From Paenibacillus sp. PAMC 26794 (GTDB taxonomy: Bacteria; Bacillota; Bacilli; Paenibacillales; Paenibacillaceae): 64,000 nt of DNA. The position numbers and the translations under genes were made by a program. The stretch's first letter is position 1. The number at the start of each line of letters is the position of its first letter. Below are positions 18,571 through 25,840 of the stretch, in pieces. The stretch covers positions 1 through 64,000 of the forward strand of contig NZ_ANHX01000092.1 in assembly GCF_000316035.1 (NCBI RefSeq), in the 5' to 3' direction. Below the pieces are notes generated by a model. It was not told where the DNA came from. It was given only the letters and a program-made list of their open reading frames with translations, and made no database searches.

Positions 18571-18605
18571 TATAATTAGATATAATCAATTATAACTAGT
18601 TATAA
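18571..18605 (+). promoter_or_regulatory. modA promoter region with 16-base palindrome
   Basis: TATAAT occurs at 18571-18576 and 18581-18586. The perfect palindrome TTATAACTAGTTATAA covers 18590-18605, between these boxes and the modA start. This is where a repressor of modAB, such as the divergent HTH protein, would bind. Confidence 0.6.
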
Positions 18606-18632
18606 CCAAAGATAACGTTGGGGGAGAAATGA

Positions 18633-19505
18633 ATGAGAAAGAGAATCGGATATGTGTTGGGAAGTATGTCACTGGGACTGGCTCTTGTATTGGCTGGTTG
18701 CGGCGCAAACACGGGCACTAGGGATACATCCACGGGTGCAGAACAAACGACCTCAACGCCAGCGGCATCAGGTGAAAGTTCATCAGCAGGAAATACCGAT
18801 CCGCAGGAAACGGTAGATCTGACAATCTCTGCGGCGGCCAGTCTGACCGATGCGATGAAAGAGATTGAAACCAATTATGAGTTAGCTAATCCTTATATAG
18901 AACTTAATTTTAACTTTGGCGCCTCGGGTGCCTTGCAACAGCAGATTGAACAGGGTGCCCCGGCTGATATCTTTGTATCGGCGGCAACAAAAAATATGAA
19001 TGCGCTAGTGGATGAAAACCTGATTGCATCGGGAGATCAGAAGAATCTGCTACAGAATTCACTGGTGGCCATAGTGCCAGCAGATGGGACCCACACAGTA
19101 ACCAGTGAAACGGATCTCACCAGCGACTCCATCAAGACGGTAGCCATTGGGATTCCGGAAAGTGTTCCTGCGGGAACCTATGCCAAGGAAGCTCTGACCA
19201 ATGCCAAGCTGTGGGATGAACTGGAAAGCAAGCTTGTGCAGGGGAAAGACGTTAGACAGGTTCTTCAATATGTAGAGACAGGTAATGCAGATGCAGGGTT
19301 TGTATATAAAACGGATGCTCTTACTTCGGATCAGGTGAAAATTGCGTTTGAAGTGGACAAGAACAACTACACACCTGCCAATTATCCGATAGGCATTATC
19401 GAAGGAACGAAACATCGTACAGAAGCTGAACAATTCTATGCATATTTGCAAACCCCTGAAGTACTGGATATCTTCGCGAAATACGGATTCACAATTCCGG
19501 AATGA
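18633..19505 (+). CDS. modA: Molybdate ABC transporter substrate-binding lipoprotein
   Basis: A 290-residue exported protein. The lipobox LVLAGCG places the acylated Cys at about residue 24, followed by a Ser/Thr-rich linker. The ModA core begins at LTISAAASLTDAMKEI and includes NFGASGALQQQIEQGAPADIFVSAA and GNADAGFVYKTDAL, which are characteristic oxyanion-binding elements. GGGGGAG precedes the ATG. The stop codon overlaps the modB start by four bases, so the two are translationally coupled. No modC follows. It should deliver molybdate, or possibly tungstate, to ModB. Confidence 0.93.
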   Translation: MRKRIGYVLGSMSLGLALVLAGCGANTGTRDTSTGAEQTTSTPAASGESSSAGNTDPQETVDLTISAAASLTDAMKEIETNYELANPYIELNFNFGASGALQQQIEQGAPADIFVSAATKNMNALVDENLIASGDQKNLLQNSLVAIVPADGTHTVTSETDLTSDSIKTVAIGIPESVPAGTYAKEALTNAKLWDELESKLVQGKDVRQVLQYVETGNADAGFVYKTDALTSDQVKIAFEVDKNNYTPANYPIGIIEGTKHRTEAEQFYAYLQTPEVLDIFAKYGFTIPE

Positions 19506-20188
19506 ATGTGAACGCAATAGACTGGTCCGTATTCTGGTCACCGGTGCGCTTATCGCTTCAGGTTGCGTTATTATCCAGCGTAGTGGCCACTGTGCTCGGA
19601 ATTGCGATAGCTTGGAAGATGTCACGTTCTTCATTTCGGGGAAAGATTCTGCTGGAAACGGCATTTATGCTGCCGCTAGTCCTTCCCCCGACGGTGGTTG
19701 GATTTCTGTTACTTGTCATACTGGGGCGTAAAAGTCTGTTTGGACAATGGGTTGAAGCCATATTCTCCGCACCGGTTATTTTCACCTGGTGGGCTGCGGT
19801 GATTGCTTCGGTGGTGGTTGCTTTTCCACTTGTGTATCAGACGATGAAATCGGGATTCAGCGGTGTGGATCGTGATCTGGAAGATGCGGGCCGTTCGATT
19901 GGGGCGAATGAGTGGCAGGTCTTCCGTTACATTTCTTTGCCGCTCGCAGGCAGAGCATTGATGACCGCTTTCATCCTGGGCTTTGCCCGTGCACTCGGGG
20001 AATTTGGTGCGACACTGATGATTGCAGGCAATATTCCGGGCAAAACACAAACGGTACCTACGGCAATCTATGTCGCTGTGGATTCGGGCAATCAGACCAT
20101 GGCTTGGGCATGGACTGTTTCCATTATTATTATCTCGTTTCTCATGTTACTGATGACCAGACAGCAGCGAGATGGAAAAAATGACTAA
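19502..20188 (+). CDS. modB: Molybdate ABC transporter permease
   Basis: A 228-residue membrane protein with five to six hydrophobic spans. ModB signatures are PLVLPPTVVGFLLL, GRSIGANEWQVFRYISLPLA (the EAA-type loop) and FARALGEFGATLMIAGNIPG. It starts at ATG 19502 in an ATGA overlap with modA. The gene after it is unrelated and a terminator lies 35 bases downstream, so no ModC ATPase belongs to this operon. A B. subtilis relative (yvgKLM) also lacks modC, so the ATPase may be supplied from elsewhere. Confidence 0.93.
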   Translation: MNVNAIDWSVFWSPVRLSLQVALLSSVVATVLGIAIAWKMSRSSFRGKILLETAFMLPLVLPPTVVGFLLLVILGRKSLFGQWVEAIFSAPVIFTWWAAVIASVVVAFPLVYQTMKSGFSGVDRDLEDAGRSIGANEWQVFRYISLPLAGRALMTAFILGFARALGEFGATLMIAGNIPGKTQTVPTAIYVAVDSGNQTMAWAWTVSIIIISFLMLLMTRQQRDGKND

Positions 20189-20221
20189 TTTGATATGTGT
20201 TAATATTATATATAAAATGAT

Positions 20222-20272
20222 GAAAAACTCGTTTTGAGGAAAGAACTTTTTTCCTTAACGAGGGTTTTTATT
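20222..20272 (+). terminator. Intrinsic terminator after modB
   Basis: AAAACTCGTT pairs with AACGAGGGTTTT and an inner AGGAAA pairs with TTTCCT; a T-run follows. The remaining 190 bases to the next gene are AT-rich without other visible features. Confidence 0.75.
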
Positions 20273-20461
20273 ACCAATTTCATATGTACCAATATCAATA
20301 CCCTGCTAAATTGGTCTTAATGGAAATGTAAAGCTGTTTTAACATAAAAAAATAAAAATTTTCCCGAAATTTAATCGTTCAGTACTCGCTTTCAGTGGGC
20401 TTGTTCCTGTAAGATAGAAGTAATGGATTCCAGCCAAGTACTGAAATAAGGAGAGACGACG

Positions 20462-20794
20462 ATGAACACTAAATCTGATTGCGGCGTTTCGTTGCAAATT
20501 GATGACTATCTGGATCTTTTGCATTTTGCCATCCAAATTCAGGATCAGGAATGGCAGCAATCCCTTATCCGCCAACTCAAAATATTTCAGACGGCGACGG
20601 AGCAGCAGCGCACACCTGAAGAGGAATTATGGACACGGTTTGATTACATCAACAGCAAACTGACAGGTCTGTGCCACCAGATTCATGCCGCTCATTCCAT
20701 GGACGAACGCAAGAAGTTCGAGGAACGGATCGGTCTCTTACAATTACAGCGAGTGGAAGTTGCACGTAAAATTAAATGGGCGAGTCGCAGATAG
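20462..20794 (+). CDS. Small helical protein of unknown function
   Basis: A 110-residue protein not recognised as any family. It starts at ATG 20462 behind AAGGAGAG. The sequence is mainly helical and rich in Gln, Glu and Arg. It has one N-terminal Cys (residue 7) and one near the middle (LCHQIH), no signal peptide and no membrane span. It stands alone between two terminators, so it is probably its own transcript. Coding potential is supported by the good ribosome binding site and by a following hairpin terminator. Confidence 0.65.
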   Translation: MNTKSDCGVSLQIDDYLDLLHFAIQIQDQEWQQSLIRQLKIFQTATEQQRTPEEELWTRFDYINSKLTGLCHQIHAAHSMDERKKFEERIGLLQLQRVEVARKIKWASRR

Positions 20795-20861
20795 ATGAGT
20801 AGTGTATACACCAAGTGATGCACCGCCAAAATGGTATAATCAGTGAGAGTCATACAAGAAG

Positions 20862-20897
20862 AAGCCATCCGCCAATCGATATGGGGGATGGCTTTTT
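20862..20897 (+). terminator. Intrinsic terminator
   Basis: AAGCCATCC (20862-20870) pairs with GGATGGCTT (20886-20894) and is followed by TTT. It ends the transcript of the 110-residue protein. Confidence 0.75.
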
Positions 20898-21092
20898 CTT
20901 GTACTATAGAGAAGTCCTATAACCTTATCAGGATGTCCTATTAGTTTAGTTATTGCCCTAAGATGACTTGTAATGATATTCTTTGTTCAACCTAATTCCG
21001 ACTATACAAGTAAGAATTGTTTGTTAATAGGGTAGAGGAATGGGAGTACACATCATATTCGCTGTGATAACAGCCTGTGGAGGAGATTGGGA

Positions 21093-21938
21093 ATGGTTAA
21101 ACAACGGGGGATTCAAAAATTCCGGACAGCACTGCTGTTCATTACAATGCTGGTGGTACTGGCTGGATGCAGCACAGGAACTGCAAGCAATGAGTCAGAA
21201 TCTGCTTCGGCAGCAGGCGACAGCGACACCAAAGTGAAAAAGATCATTGTAGGAACAGGTACACAGTTCCCGAATGTCTGCTTCATTGATGAGAATGGCA
21301 AGTTAACAGGTTATGATGTGGAACTGATCCGGGAGATCGATAAACGTTTGCCTGAGTATGAATTCGAATTCAGTACCATGGATTTTAAAAACCTGCTGCT
21401 GAGCCTGGAAACGAAAAAAATTGACCTGATCGCGCACCAGATGGAAGTGAATGATGAGAGACAGGCTAAGTTCCTGTTTAATGATGAAGCCTATAATATT
21501 TTTCCAAATAAAATTGTCGTAAGTCAGAAAAATGAGGAAGTAAAATCGATTGAGGATCTGAAGGGTAAAAAACTGATTGTTGGTGCTACGAGTAATGCGG
21601 CTGTACTTGCTGAGAAATGGAATGCGGCGAACGGCAACGGGATTGATATCGTTTATTCCGGAGCGGGTGAGGATACCATTACCCAGATCAAAACAGGCCG
21701 GGTGGATGCCACCATCAGCACTCAGTTTGCCATTGATTATCAGAATAAGGCGGTTGATGCTCAGTTGAAAACGGTAGGAGATGCCCTCTCCAACTCCAAA
21801 GTGTACTTCATTCTGAACAAAGATGAGCAGGAGCTCAAAACCAAAGTGGACGAAGCGCTCAAAGCGATCAAAGAAGATGGAACGTTAGGCAAACTGAGCA
21901 CTGAGTGGCTTGGAGCTGACTATACGGTTGAAGAGTAG
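21093..21938 (+). CDS. tcyK: Amino-acid (cystine-type) ABC transporter binding lipoprotein
   Basis: A 281-residue family 3 solute-binding protein. The N-terminus has a hydrophobic segment and lipobox VVLAGCS. GTGTQFPNVCFIDENGKLTGYDVELIREI and GRVDATISTQFAIDYQ are typical of polar amino acid binders. GGAGGAG (21079-21085) places the start at ATG 21093. Two permeases and an ATPase follow. The two-permease layout matches B. subtilis TcyKLMN, which imports cystine and related sulfur compounds, and the sulfur gene group lies 9 kb upstream. The substrate remains an inference, so the symbol is tentative. Confidence 0.8.
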   Translation: MVKQRGIQKFRTALLFITMLVVLAGCSTGTASNESESASAAGDSDTKVKKIIVGTGTQFPNVCFIDENGKLTGYDVELIREIDKRLPEYEFEFSTMDFKNLLLSLETKKIDLIAHQMEVNDERQAKFLFNDEAYNIFPNKIVVSQKNEEVKSIEDLKGKKLIVGATSNAAVLAEKWNAANGNGIDIVYSGAGEDTITQIKTGRVDATISTQFAIDYQNKAVDAQLKTVGDALSNSKVYFILNKDEQELKTKVDEALKAIKEDGTLGKLSTEWLGADYTVEE

Positions 21939-21961
21939 TCTGAGAAAGGTGTGCAGCGGTA

Positions 21962-22705
21962 ATGGGAAAATCATTTGATCTGTCATTGGTTCTGGATTTC
22001 ATCCCGGAACTGCTACGATATTTGCATATAACACTGATTGTACTGGGTGGTTCCGTCGTGCTCGGACTGGTGGGCGGCGTACTTCTGGCCGTTCCCCGGC
22101 TGTATCAGATTCCGATACTAAGCCAGCTGGCTACCCTGTACGTCTCATTCATGCGGGGCACACCGATCCTGATCAAATTGTTCCTGGTGTATTACGGACT
22201 TCCCGAGTTGCTCAAACCCATTGGCATCGACCTGTCGAGAACCGACCCGTTGTTATTTGTCATTGTGACCTATGCGCTTAGTGACGCGGCATCCTTTGCC
22301 GAGATCTTTCGCGGAGCGGTGCGCAGCGTGGATAAAGGTCAGACGGAAGCAGCCTATGCTGCGGGTATGACCACAGTCCAGTCTTTTCGGCGTATTGTTG
22401 TTCCGCAGGCACTGATTGTTGCTTTTCCGAACATGGCCAATACGTTAATCGGTTCATTAAAGGATACGTCTCTGGCCTTCTCCATTGGTGTCATGGACAT
22501 GGTGGGCAGAGGGCAGACGCTAATCTCCGCCACGTCCCACGCACTTGAAGTGTATATCAGTTTGTCCGTGGTCTATTATGTCATTGTCATTGTGCTTGAA
22601 AAAGGATTTGCCTTTGCAGAACGCAGACTCCAGCGTCATGAACGCAAGAGGGTTGTATACAAACCGGCAATTCGAGCCAAACGCCTGAAACGAATAGCGG
22701 GGTGA
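21962..22705 (+). CDS. tcyL: Amino-acid ABC transporter permease 1 (TcyL-like)
   Basis: A 247-residue HisM-type permease with several membrane spans. MRGTPILIKLFLVYYGLPELL and the EAA-type loop EIFRGAVRSVDKGQTEAAYAAGM are diagnostic. It begins 24 bases after the binding-protein gene. The last 25 residues are strongly basic. It should heterodimerise with the next permease and couple to the ATPase at 23417. The symbol follows the TcyKLMN comparison and is tentative. Confidence 0.82.
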   Translation: MGKSFDLSLVLDFIPELLRYLHITLIVLGGSVVLGLVGGVLLAVPRLYQIPILSQLATLYVSFMRGTPILIKLFLVYYGLPELLKPIGIDLSRTDPLLFVIVTYALSDAASFAEIFRGAVRSVDKGQTEAAYAAGMTTVQSFRRIVVPQALIVAFPNMANTLIGSLKDTSLAFSIGVMDMVGRGQTLISATSHALEVYISLSVVYYVIVIVLEKGFAFAERRLQRHERKRVVYKPAIRAKRLKRIAG

Positions 22706-22709
22706 GCAT

Positions 22710-23420
22710 GTGTCGATTGATCTCCAGTTTATCTATACATCCTTTTTTCAAATCCTGAAGGCATTGCCACTGACACTCGTCATTACGATTGTTCCGTTGA
22801 TTGCAGGCTTCGGAATCGGTCTGGCTACGGCTCTGATCCGTATCTATCGTGTGCGGTGGATTCACCGCATTGCTGACTTCTACGTTTCATTCCTGCGTGG
22901 AACACCGATGCTGATGCATCTATTCCTCATCTATTACGGTATTCCGATGATTATTGATAAGCTGGCGGAACGTTACGGTTGGGCTTTCCAATCCTCGTCG
23001 ATTCCAATTCTCGTATTTGTACTGATTGCTTTCTCGCTCACTGCGGGCGCCTATATGTCCGAGATTATCCGTTCCGGCATTCTTGCTGTGGATATCGGCC
23101 AGATGGAGGCGGCTCACGCTGTAGGCATGAGCACATTCCAGGCTTTAAGGCGCATCATCATCCCTCAAGCGATCGGAGCTGTATTGCCTAACCTGTGCAG
23201 TATGTTTGTTGGGTTCCTGCATGGATCAACACTTGTTTTTACCGTGTCGCAGATGGACATACTCGGTAAAGCGGATGTAGTGGCATCCGTAAGTCTGAAG
23301 TTTCTGGAGGCCTTTATCGCCGCAGCATTCATCTATTGGGGGCTGACCATCATTGCCGAGCGGATCACCGCTTTACTTGAGCGTCGGGTTGCCGTGTACA
23401 GCAAAGGAGGCGTGTCATGA
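22710..23420 (+). CDS. tcyM: Amino-acid ABC transporter permease 2 (TcyM-like)
   Basis: A 236-residue HisM-type permease. It carries LRGTPMLMHLFLIYYGIPM and the EAA-type loop EIIRSGILAVDIGQMEAAHAVGM. It starts at GTG 22710, five bases after the previous stop, with GGGGTGAG upstream. Its stop overlaps the ATPase start by four bases (ATGA). The presence of two different permeases rather than one is the main reason for the Tcy comparison. Confidence 0.82.
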   Translation: MSIDLQFIYTSFFQILKALPLTLVITIVPLIAGFGIGLATALIRIYRVRWIHRIADFYVSFLRGTPMLMHLFLIYYGIPMIIDKLAERYGWAFQSSSIPILVFVLIAFSLTAGAYMSEIIRSGILAVDIGQMEAAHAVGMSTFQALRRIIIPQAIGAVLPNLCSMFVGFLHGSTLVFTVSQMDILGKADVVASVSLKFLEAFIAAAFIYWGLTIIAERITALLERRVAVYSKGGVS

Positions 23421-24169
23421 TTACACTAACAAACATACACAAAACTTTTGGCAAGCAGGAAGTATTGAAGGGCATTGATCTAACTGTAGAGCAGGGCGAT
23501 GTCGTAGCGATCCTTGGACCGAGCGGATCAGGTAAAACAACGCTGCTACGCTGCGTCAATTTTCTGGAACGTGCCGATGAGGGCGAGGTTCAGATCAGTG
23601 GATTGACCGTCGACTGCAAGCATGCACGCAAACATGACATTGTGCAGTTGAGACGAAAAACGGCGATGGTGTTCCAGCATTATAATCTGTTCAAACACAA
23701 GACAGTGCTGGATAACGTCACCGAGGGATTAATTATTGCCCAGAAAATGTCCAAAGCCGATGCCCGCACTCGTGCCTTGCGTGTGCTTGAACAAGTCGGA
23801 CTGTCTGCCAAAATCAATGAGTATCCGAGTATGTTGTCAGGTGGACAACAGCAACGGGTGGGCATCGCCAGAGCACTGGCACTGAATCCCGAAGTGATTT
23901 TGTTTGATGAACCGACCTCGGCGCTAGACCCCGAGCTTGTGGGTGAGGTGTTGTCTGTCATCCGCTCCATTGCTCAAGAGGGAATTACCATGATTGTGGT
24001 TACCCATGAGATGGGTTTTGCCCGTGAGGTGGCGAATCGGGTTGTTTTCATGGATGGAGGTTCCGTTGTGGAGGAAGGAACCCCGGAGGAGGTGTTTGTA
24101 CGTCCCAAGCAGGAACGTACTCGCCAATTCCTCAGTCGATATTCTTCCGACTGGAGTTATGTCATCTGA
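23417..24169 (+). CDS. tcyN: Amino-acid ABC transporter ATPase (TcyN-like)
   Basis: A 250-residue ATP-binding subunit. The Walker A loop is GPSGSGKTT near residues 34-42, the Q-loop is MVFQHYNLF, the signature is LSGGQQQR, Walker B is VILFDEPTSALDP, and the switch His is in VVTHEMGFA. It overlaps the upstream permease gene by four bases and ends the operon. It provides energy for the importer and, in principle, is the only import-type ATPase in the window, but its polar-amino-acid class makes service to the Dpp-type permeases unlikely. Confidence 0.88.
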   Translation: MITLTNIHKTFGKQEVLKGIDLTVEQGDVVAILGPSGSGKTTLLRCVNFLERADEGEVQISGLTVDCKHARKHDIVQLRRKTAMVFQHYNLFKHKTVLDNVTEGLIIAQKMSKADARTRALRVLEQVGLSAKINEYPSMLSGGQQQRVGIARALALNPEVILFDEPTSALDPELVGEVLSVIRSIAQEGITMIVVTHEMGFAREVANRVVFMDGGSVVEEGTPEEVFVRPKQERTRQFLSRYSSDWSYVI

Positions 24170-24201
24170 CGATATAGGCGCAAGCTGTAGTAACTGACGA
24201 T

Positions 24202-24251
24202 CCCGGCCCGGCATATGCTGTAACAGGCAAATGCTGATAGGCCGGGTTTTT
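24202..24251 (+). terminator. Terminator of the amino-acid importer operon
   Basis: CCCGGC (24202-24207) pairs with GCCGGG (24241-24246), followed by five T residues. An inner GCAT/ATGC pairing stabilises the long loop. It precedes the small-protein cluster. Confidence 0.65.
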
Positions 24252-24290
24252 CTATGGGTGAAGCAGGCCGTGACGGTAAGGAGGAGGACC

Positions 24291-24578
24291 ATGCAGAGCA
24301 AAATCGATGAAATCATCACACATATTGCACACTCTCACCAGCAGATCGCACGTGTGCTGGATGCCAAACGCCAAGTCGCTGTACGCATGTCTGAAATCAT
24401 CAATCATTTGCCAGATATCGAACCGGAGCTGGATGGCGTTGACGGTCTGCTGGATAGCTCTGGGCAAATCAACAAAAGCATTATCTCTTACTTGGGGGGC
24501 CTTGCAGATCTGGAAGAGGCTGTAGCCGAAACGCTGACCCAAGTCATGCGGGAGATCGCAGTTCAAGAGGAAGAATAA
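24291..24578 (+). CDS. Small helical protein A of the glycan cluster
   Basis: A 95-residue protein with no recognised function. ATG 24291 follows AAGGAGGAGGACC. It is predicted mostly helical and acidic at the C-terminus. Residues 11-24 (HIAHSHQQIARVLD) closely match the protein at 24940 (SIAHSQQALARILD), so the two are paralogues. It lacks a signal peptide and membrane span. It opens a run of four short same-strand genes leading to two CgeB-like glycosyltransferases. Similar short proteins in databases sometimes carry epimerase labels, but no Rossmann fold is visible here. A structural or adaptor role is a guess. Confidence 0.7.
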   Translation: MQSKIDEIITHIAHSHQQIARVLDAKRQVAVRMSEIINHLPDIEPELDGVDGLLDSSGQINKSIISYLGGLADLEEAVAETLTQVMREIAVQEEE

Positions 24579-24601
24579 GCCCGGAAGGCGGGTGAAGGAA
24601 C

Positions 24602-24943
24602 ATGAGTAGAGAACAGAGCCTCATTCTGATGCTGGACGCAGCAGCCAAAATGCAGTGGAATATTGCCCTGATCCTGGAGGCAAAAGCGATTGAGGCCGAG
24701 AAGGTACGGAACTGGACGCTGAATCATTTGAATGGGGATACCTTTCTGACGCATGGGGATCAGGTAGGCGAGCCGCTCAAAATGCATGATCAGCTGGTGG
24801 AATTGCTGGAAGGATTAACCCGGATGGAGACCGGACTGTGCAACAATCTCAAAGCGGTGATGGTACAGAACGACAGCGAAGATGGCGGCGGTATGGACGG
24901 TGGCATGTTTGGCGGCATGGATCTGGGAGACATGGGAAAATGA
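24602..24943 (+). CDS. Small helical protein B of the glycan cluster
   Basis: A 113-residue protein of unknown function. The first 40 residues (LMLDAAAKMQWNIALILEAK) resemble the N-terminal helix of its neighbours at 24291 and 24940. The C-terminus is an unusual Gly/Met/Asp tail with GGMDGGMFGGMDLGDMGK. ATG 24602 follows GGGTGAAGG. Its stop overlaps the next start in an ATGA junction, so the two products are probably made in balanced amounts. The low-complexity tail could be a flexible surface-exposed or self-assembly segment, which is only inference. Confidence 0.7.
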   Translation: MSREQSLILMLDAAAKMQWNIALILEAKAIEAEKVRNWTLNHLNGDTFLTHGDQVGEPLKMHDQLVELLEGLTRMETGLCNNLKAVMVQNDSEDGGGMDGGMFGGMDLGDMGK

Positions 24944-25239
24944 GTCTGATGCGGCGTGAGCAGGAAGCCAAACTGGCGCTCATTGAATCCATTGCACACA
25001 GTCAGCAGGCGCTGGCACGCATTCTGGACAGTGTAGCCAGTGTAACCGCTCATTCGGAAGTATCCGCCCGCAGTCTGGCCGAGAACATTCGTTTGCTGAG
25101 TCGCTATCAGGCAGAAATGTCTCGTATGGTTACGGGAATCAGGCTGGCCCGAATCCAGCATGGGGAGCCTGGCTTGCCGTGGCTCAAAGACCCCGGGTGT
25201 GCAATTCGTATCGTTCGGGACATACAGGAGGAATGTTGA
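24940..25239 (+). CDS. Small helical protein C of the glycan cluster
   Basis: A 99-residue protein, paralogous to the product at 24291 through SIAHSQQALARILD near residues 14-27. It is helical with alternating Ser/Ala/Glu heptad-like spacing, then a short Pro/Gly segment (GEPGLPWLKDPGC) and a final helix. It starts in an ATGA overlap with the previous gene. One base separates its stop from the basic GY-repeat protein gene. No catalytic motif is visible. Coupling to the flanking genes suggests the products act together. Confidence 0.7.
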   Translation: MSLMRREQEAKLALIESIAHSQQALARILDSVASVTAHSEVSARSLAENIRLLSRYQAEMSRMVTGIRLARIQHGEPGLPWLKDPGCAIRIVRDIQEEC

Positions 25240-25240
25240 C

Positions 25241-25582
25241 ATGTTAAAGCAGAAGAAAATACGACTGAGAACCAAAAGAGCTTTGTTAACCCGAGGAGCC
25301 CGTCTGCGCAAAATTCGCAAGCTGCGTGCGCTCAGAGCCAAACGTGTTCTTCACAAACGCCCACTTAAAGGACGCAGTGCGTGGCTCAAAAAAAAGAAAC
25401 GTACGGTACGGCGGCACCGGAGTCCGAAGCCCGTACAACCAGTCGTCCCGGCTACCCCTACCGATCCGAACCCGGACGGTGCGTACAGCCAGGGATACGA
25501 CGAGGCGTACAACGAGGGATTCAACGCGGGTTTCGCCAAGGGATTCGAGGACGGACATCAGCTGGCGTACAAAGCACAGTAA
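25241..25582 (+). CDS. Basic small protein with C-terminal GY tetrad repeats
   Basis: A 113-residue protein in two parts. Residues 1-65 are extremely basic (Arg and Lys, with KKKKRTVRRHR). A Pro-rich linker follows, then residues 82-107 form a run of G-[YF]-x-x tetrads (YSQGYDEAYNEGF, then NAGFAKGFEDG). The same tetrads occur in glycosyltransferases at 586, 25841 and 26996. It resembles glycine-repeat helices such as those of FliH only in pattern. The basic arm could bind a polyanionic glycan or nucleic acid. It starts at ATG 25241 directly after the small-protein genes. Function is unknown; a scaffold role is inferred. Confidence 0.72.
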   Translation: MLKQKKIRLRTKRALLTRGARLRKIRKLRALRAKRVLHKRPLKGRSAWLKKKKRTVRRHRSPKPVQPVVPATPTDPNPDGAYSQGYDEAYNEGFNAGFAKGFEDGHQLAYKAQ

Positions 25583-25631
25583 CCGAGTAGACAGGATTAT
25601 TCCTGCATGGAATGATACCTGTCTAGCAGTT

Positions 25632-25665
25632 AGCCCGGGGGGGGGGGGACAGATCCCTCCGGGTT
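25632..25665 (+). terminator. Hairpin containing a 12-G tract
   Basis: AGCCCGGGGGG (25632-25642) can pair with CCCTCCGGGTT (25655-25665), with further Gs in the loop. The G tract runs from 25637 to 25648. A short AT-rich run follows. It may end transcription of the small-protein operon. The gap 25583-25840 shows no gene. A CATATCCTT sequence at 25773-25781 resembles the -10 box of SigK promoters (CATANNNTA), without a clear -35. Confidence 0.5.
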
Positions 25666-25840
25666 ATTTGCATCGCCGCAAAAGCGGACATGCCCGTACA
25701 GGCGGATGTGGAGGGCATGCGCCAATTTTGCGCCTTGCAGGACACCCGTCCATGATGCATCTGACCCCGAGGCATATCCTTTAGAGGGAAGACCAATCTC
25801 GGGGAGAGTCTGGAAGTGAGATCTCCTGAAGGAAGACAGG

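Noticed and set aside
23417..24169. This ATPase as the missing subunit of the Dpp-type or molybdate importer
   Set aside because: It is coupled to its own permeases and belongs to the polar amino acid class. Service to the others is not supported.
25326..25784. Open frame running across the 12-G tract
   Set aside because: It overlaps the basic GY-repeat gene in another frame and has no ribosome binding site. If the tract changes length the frame changes, but no family is visible in either phase.
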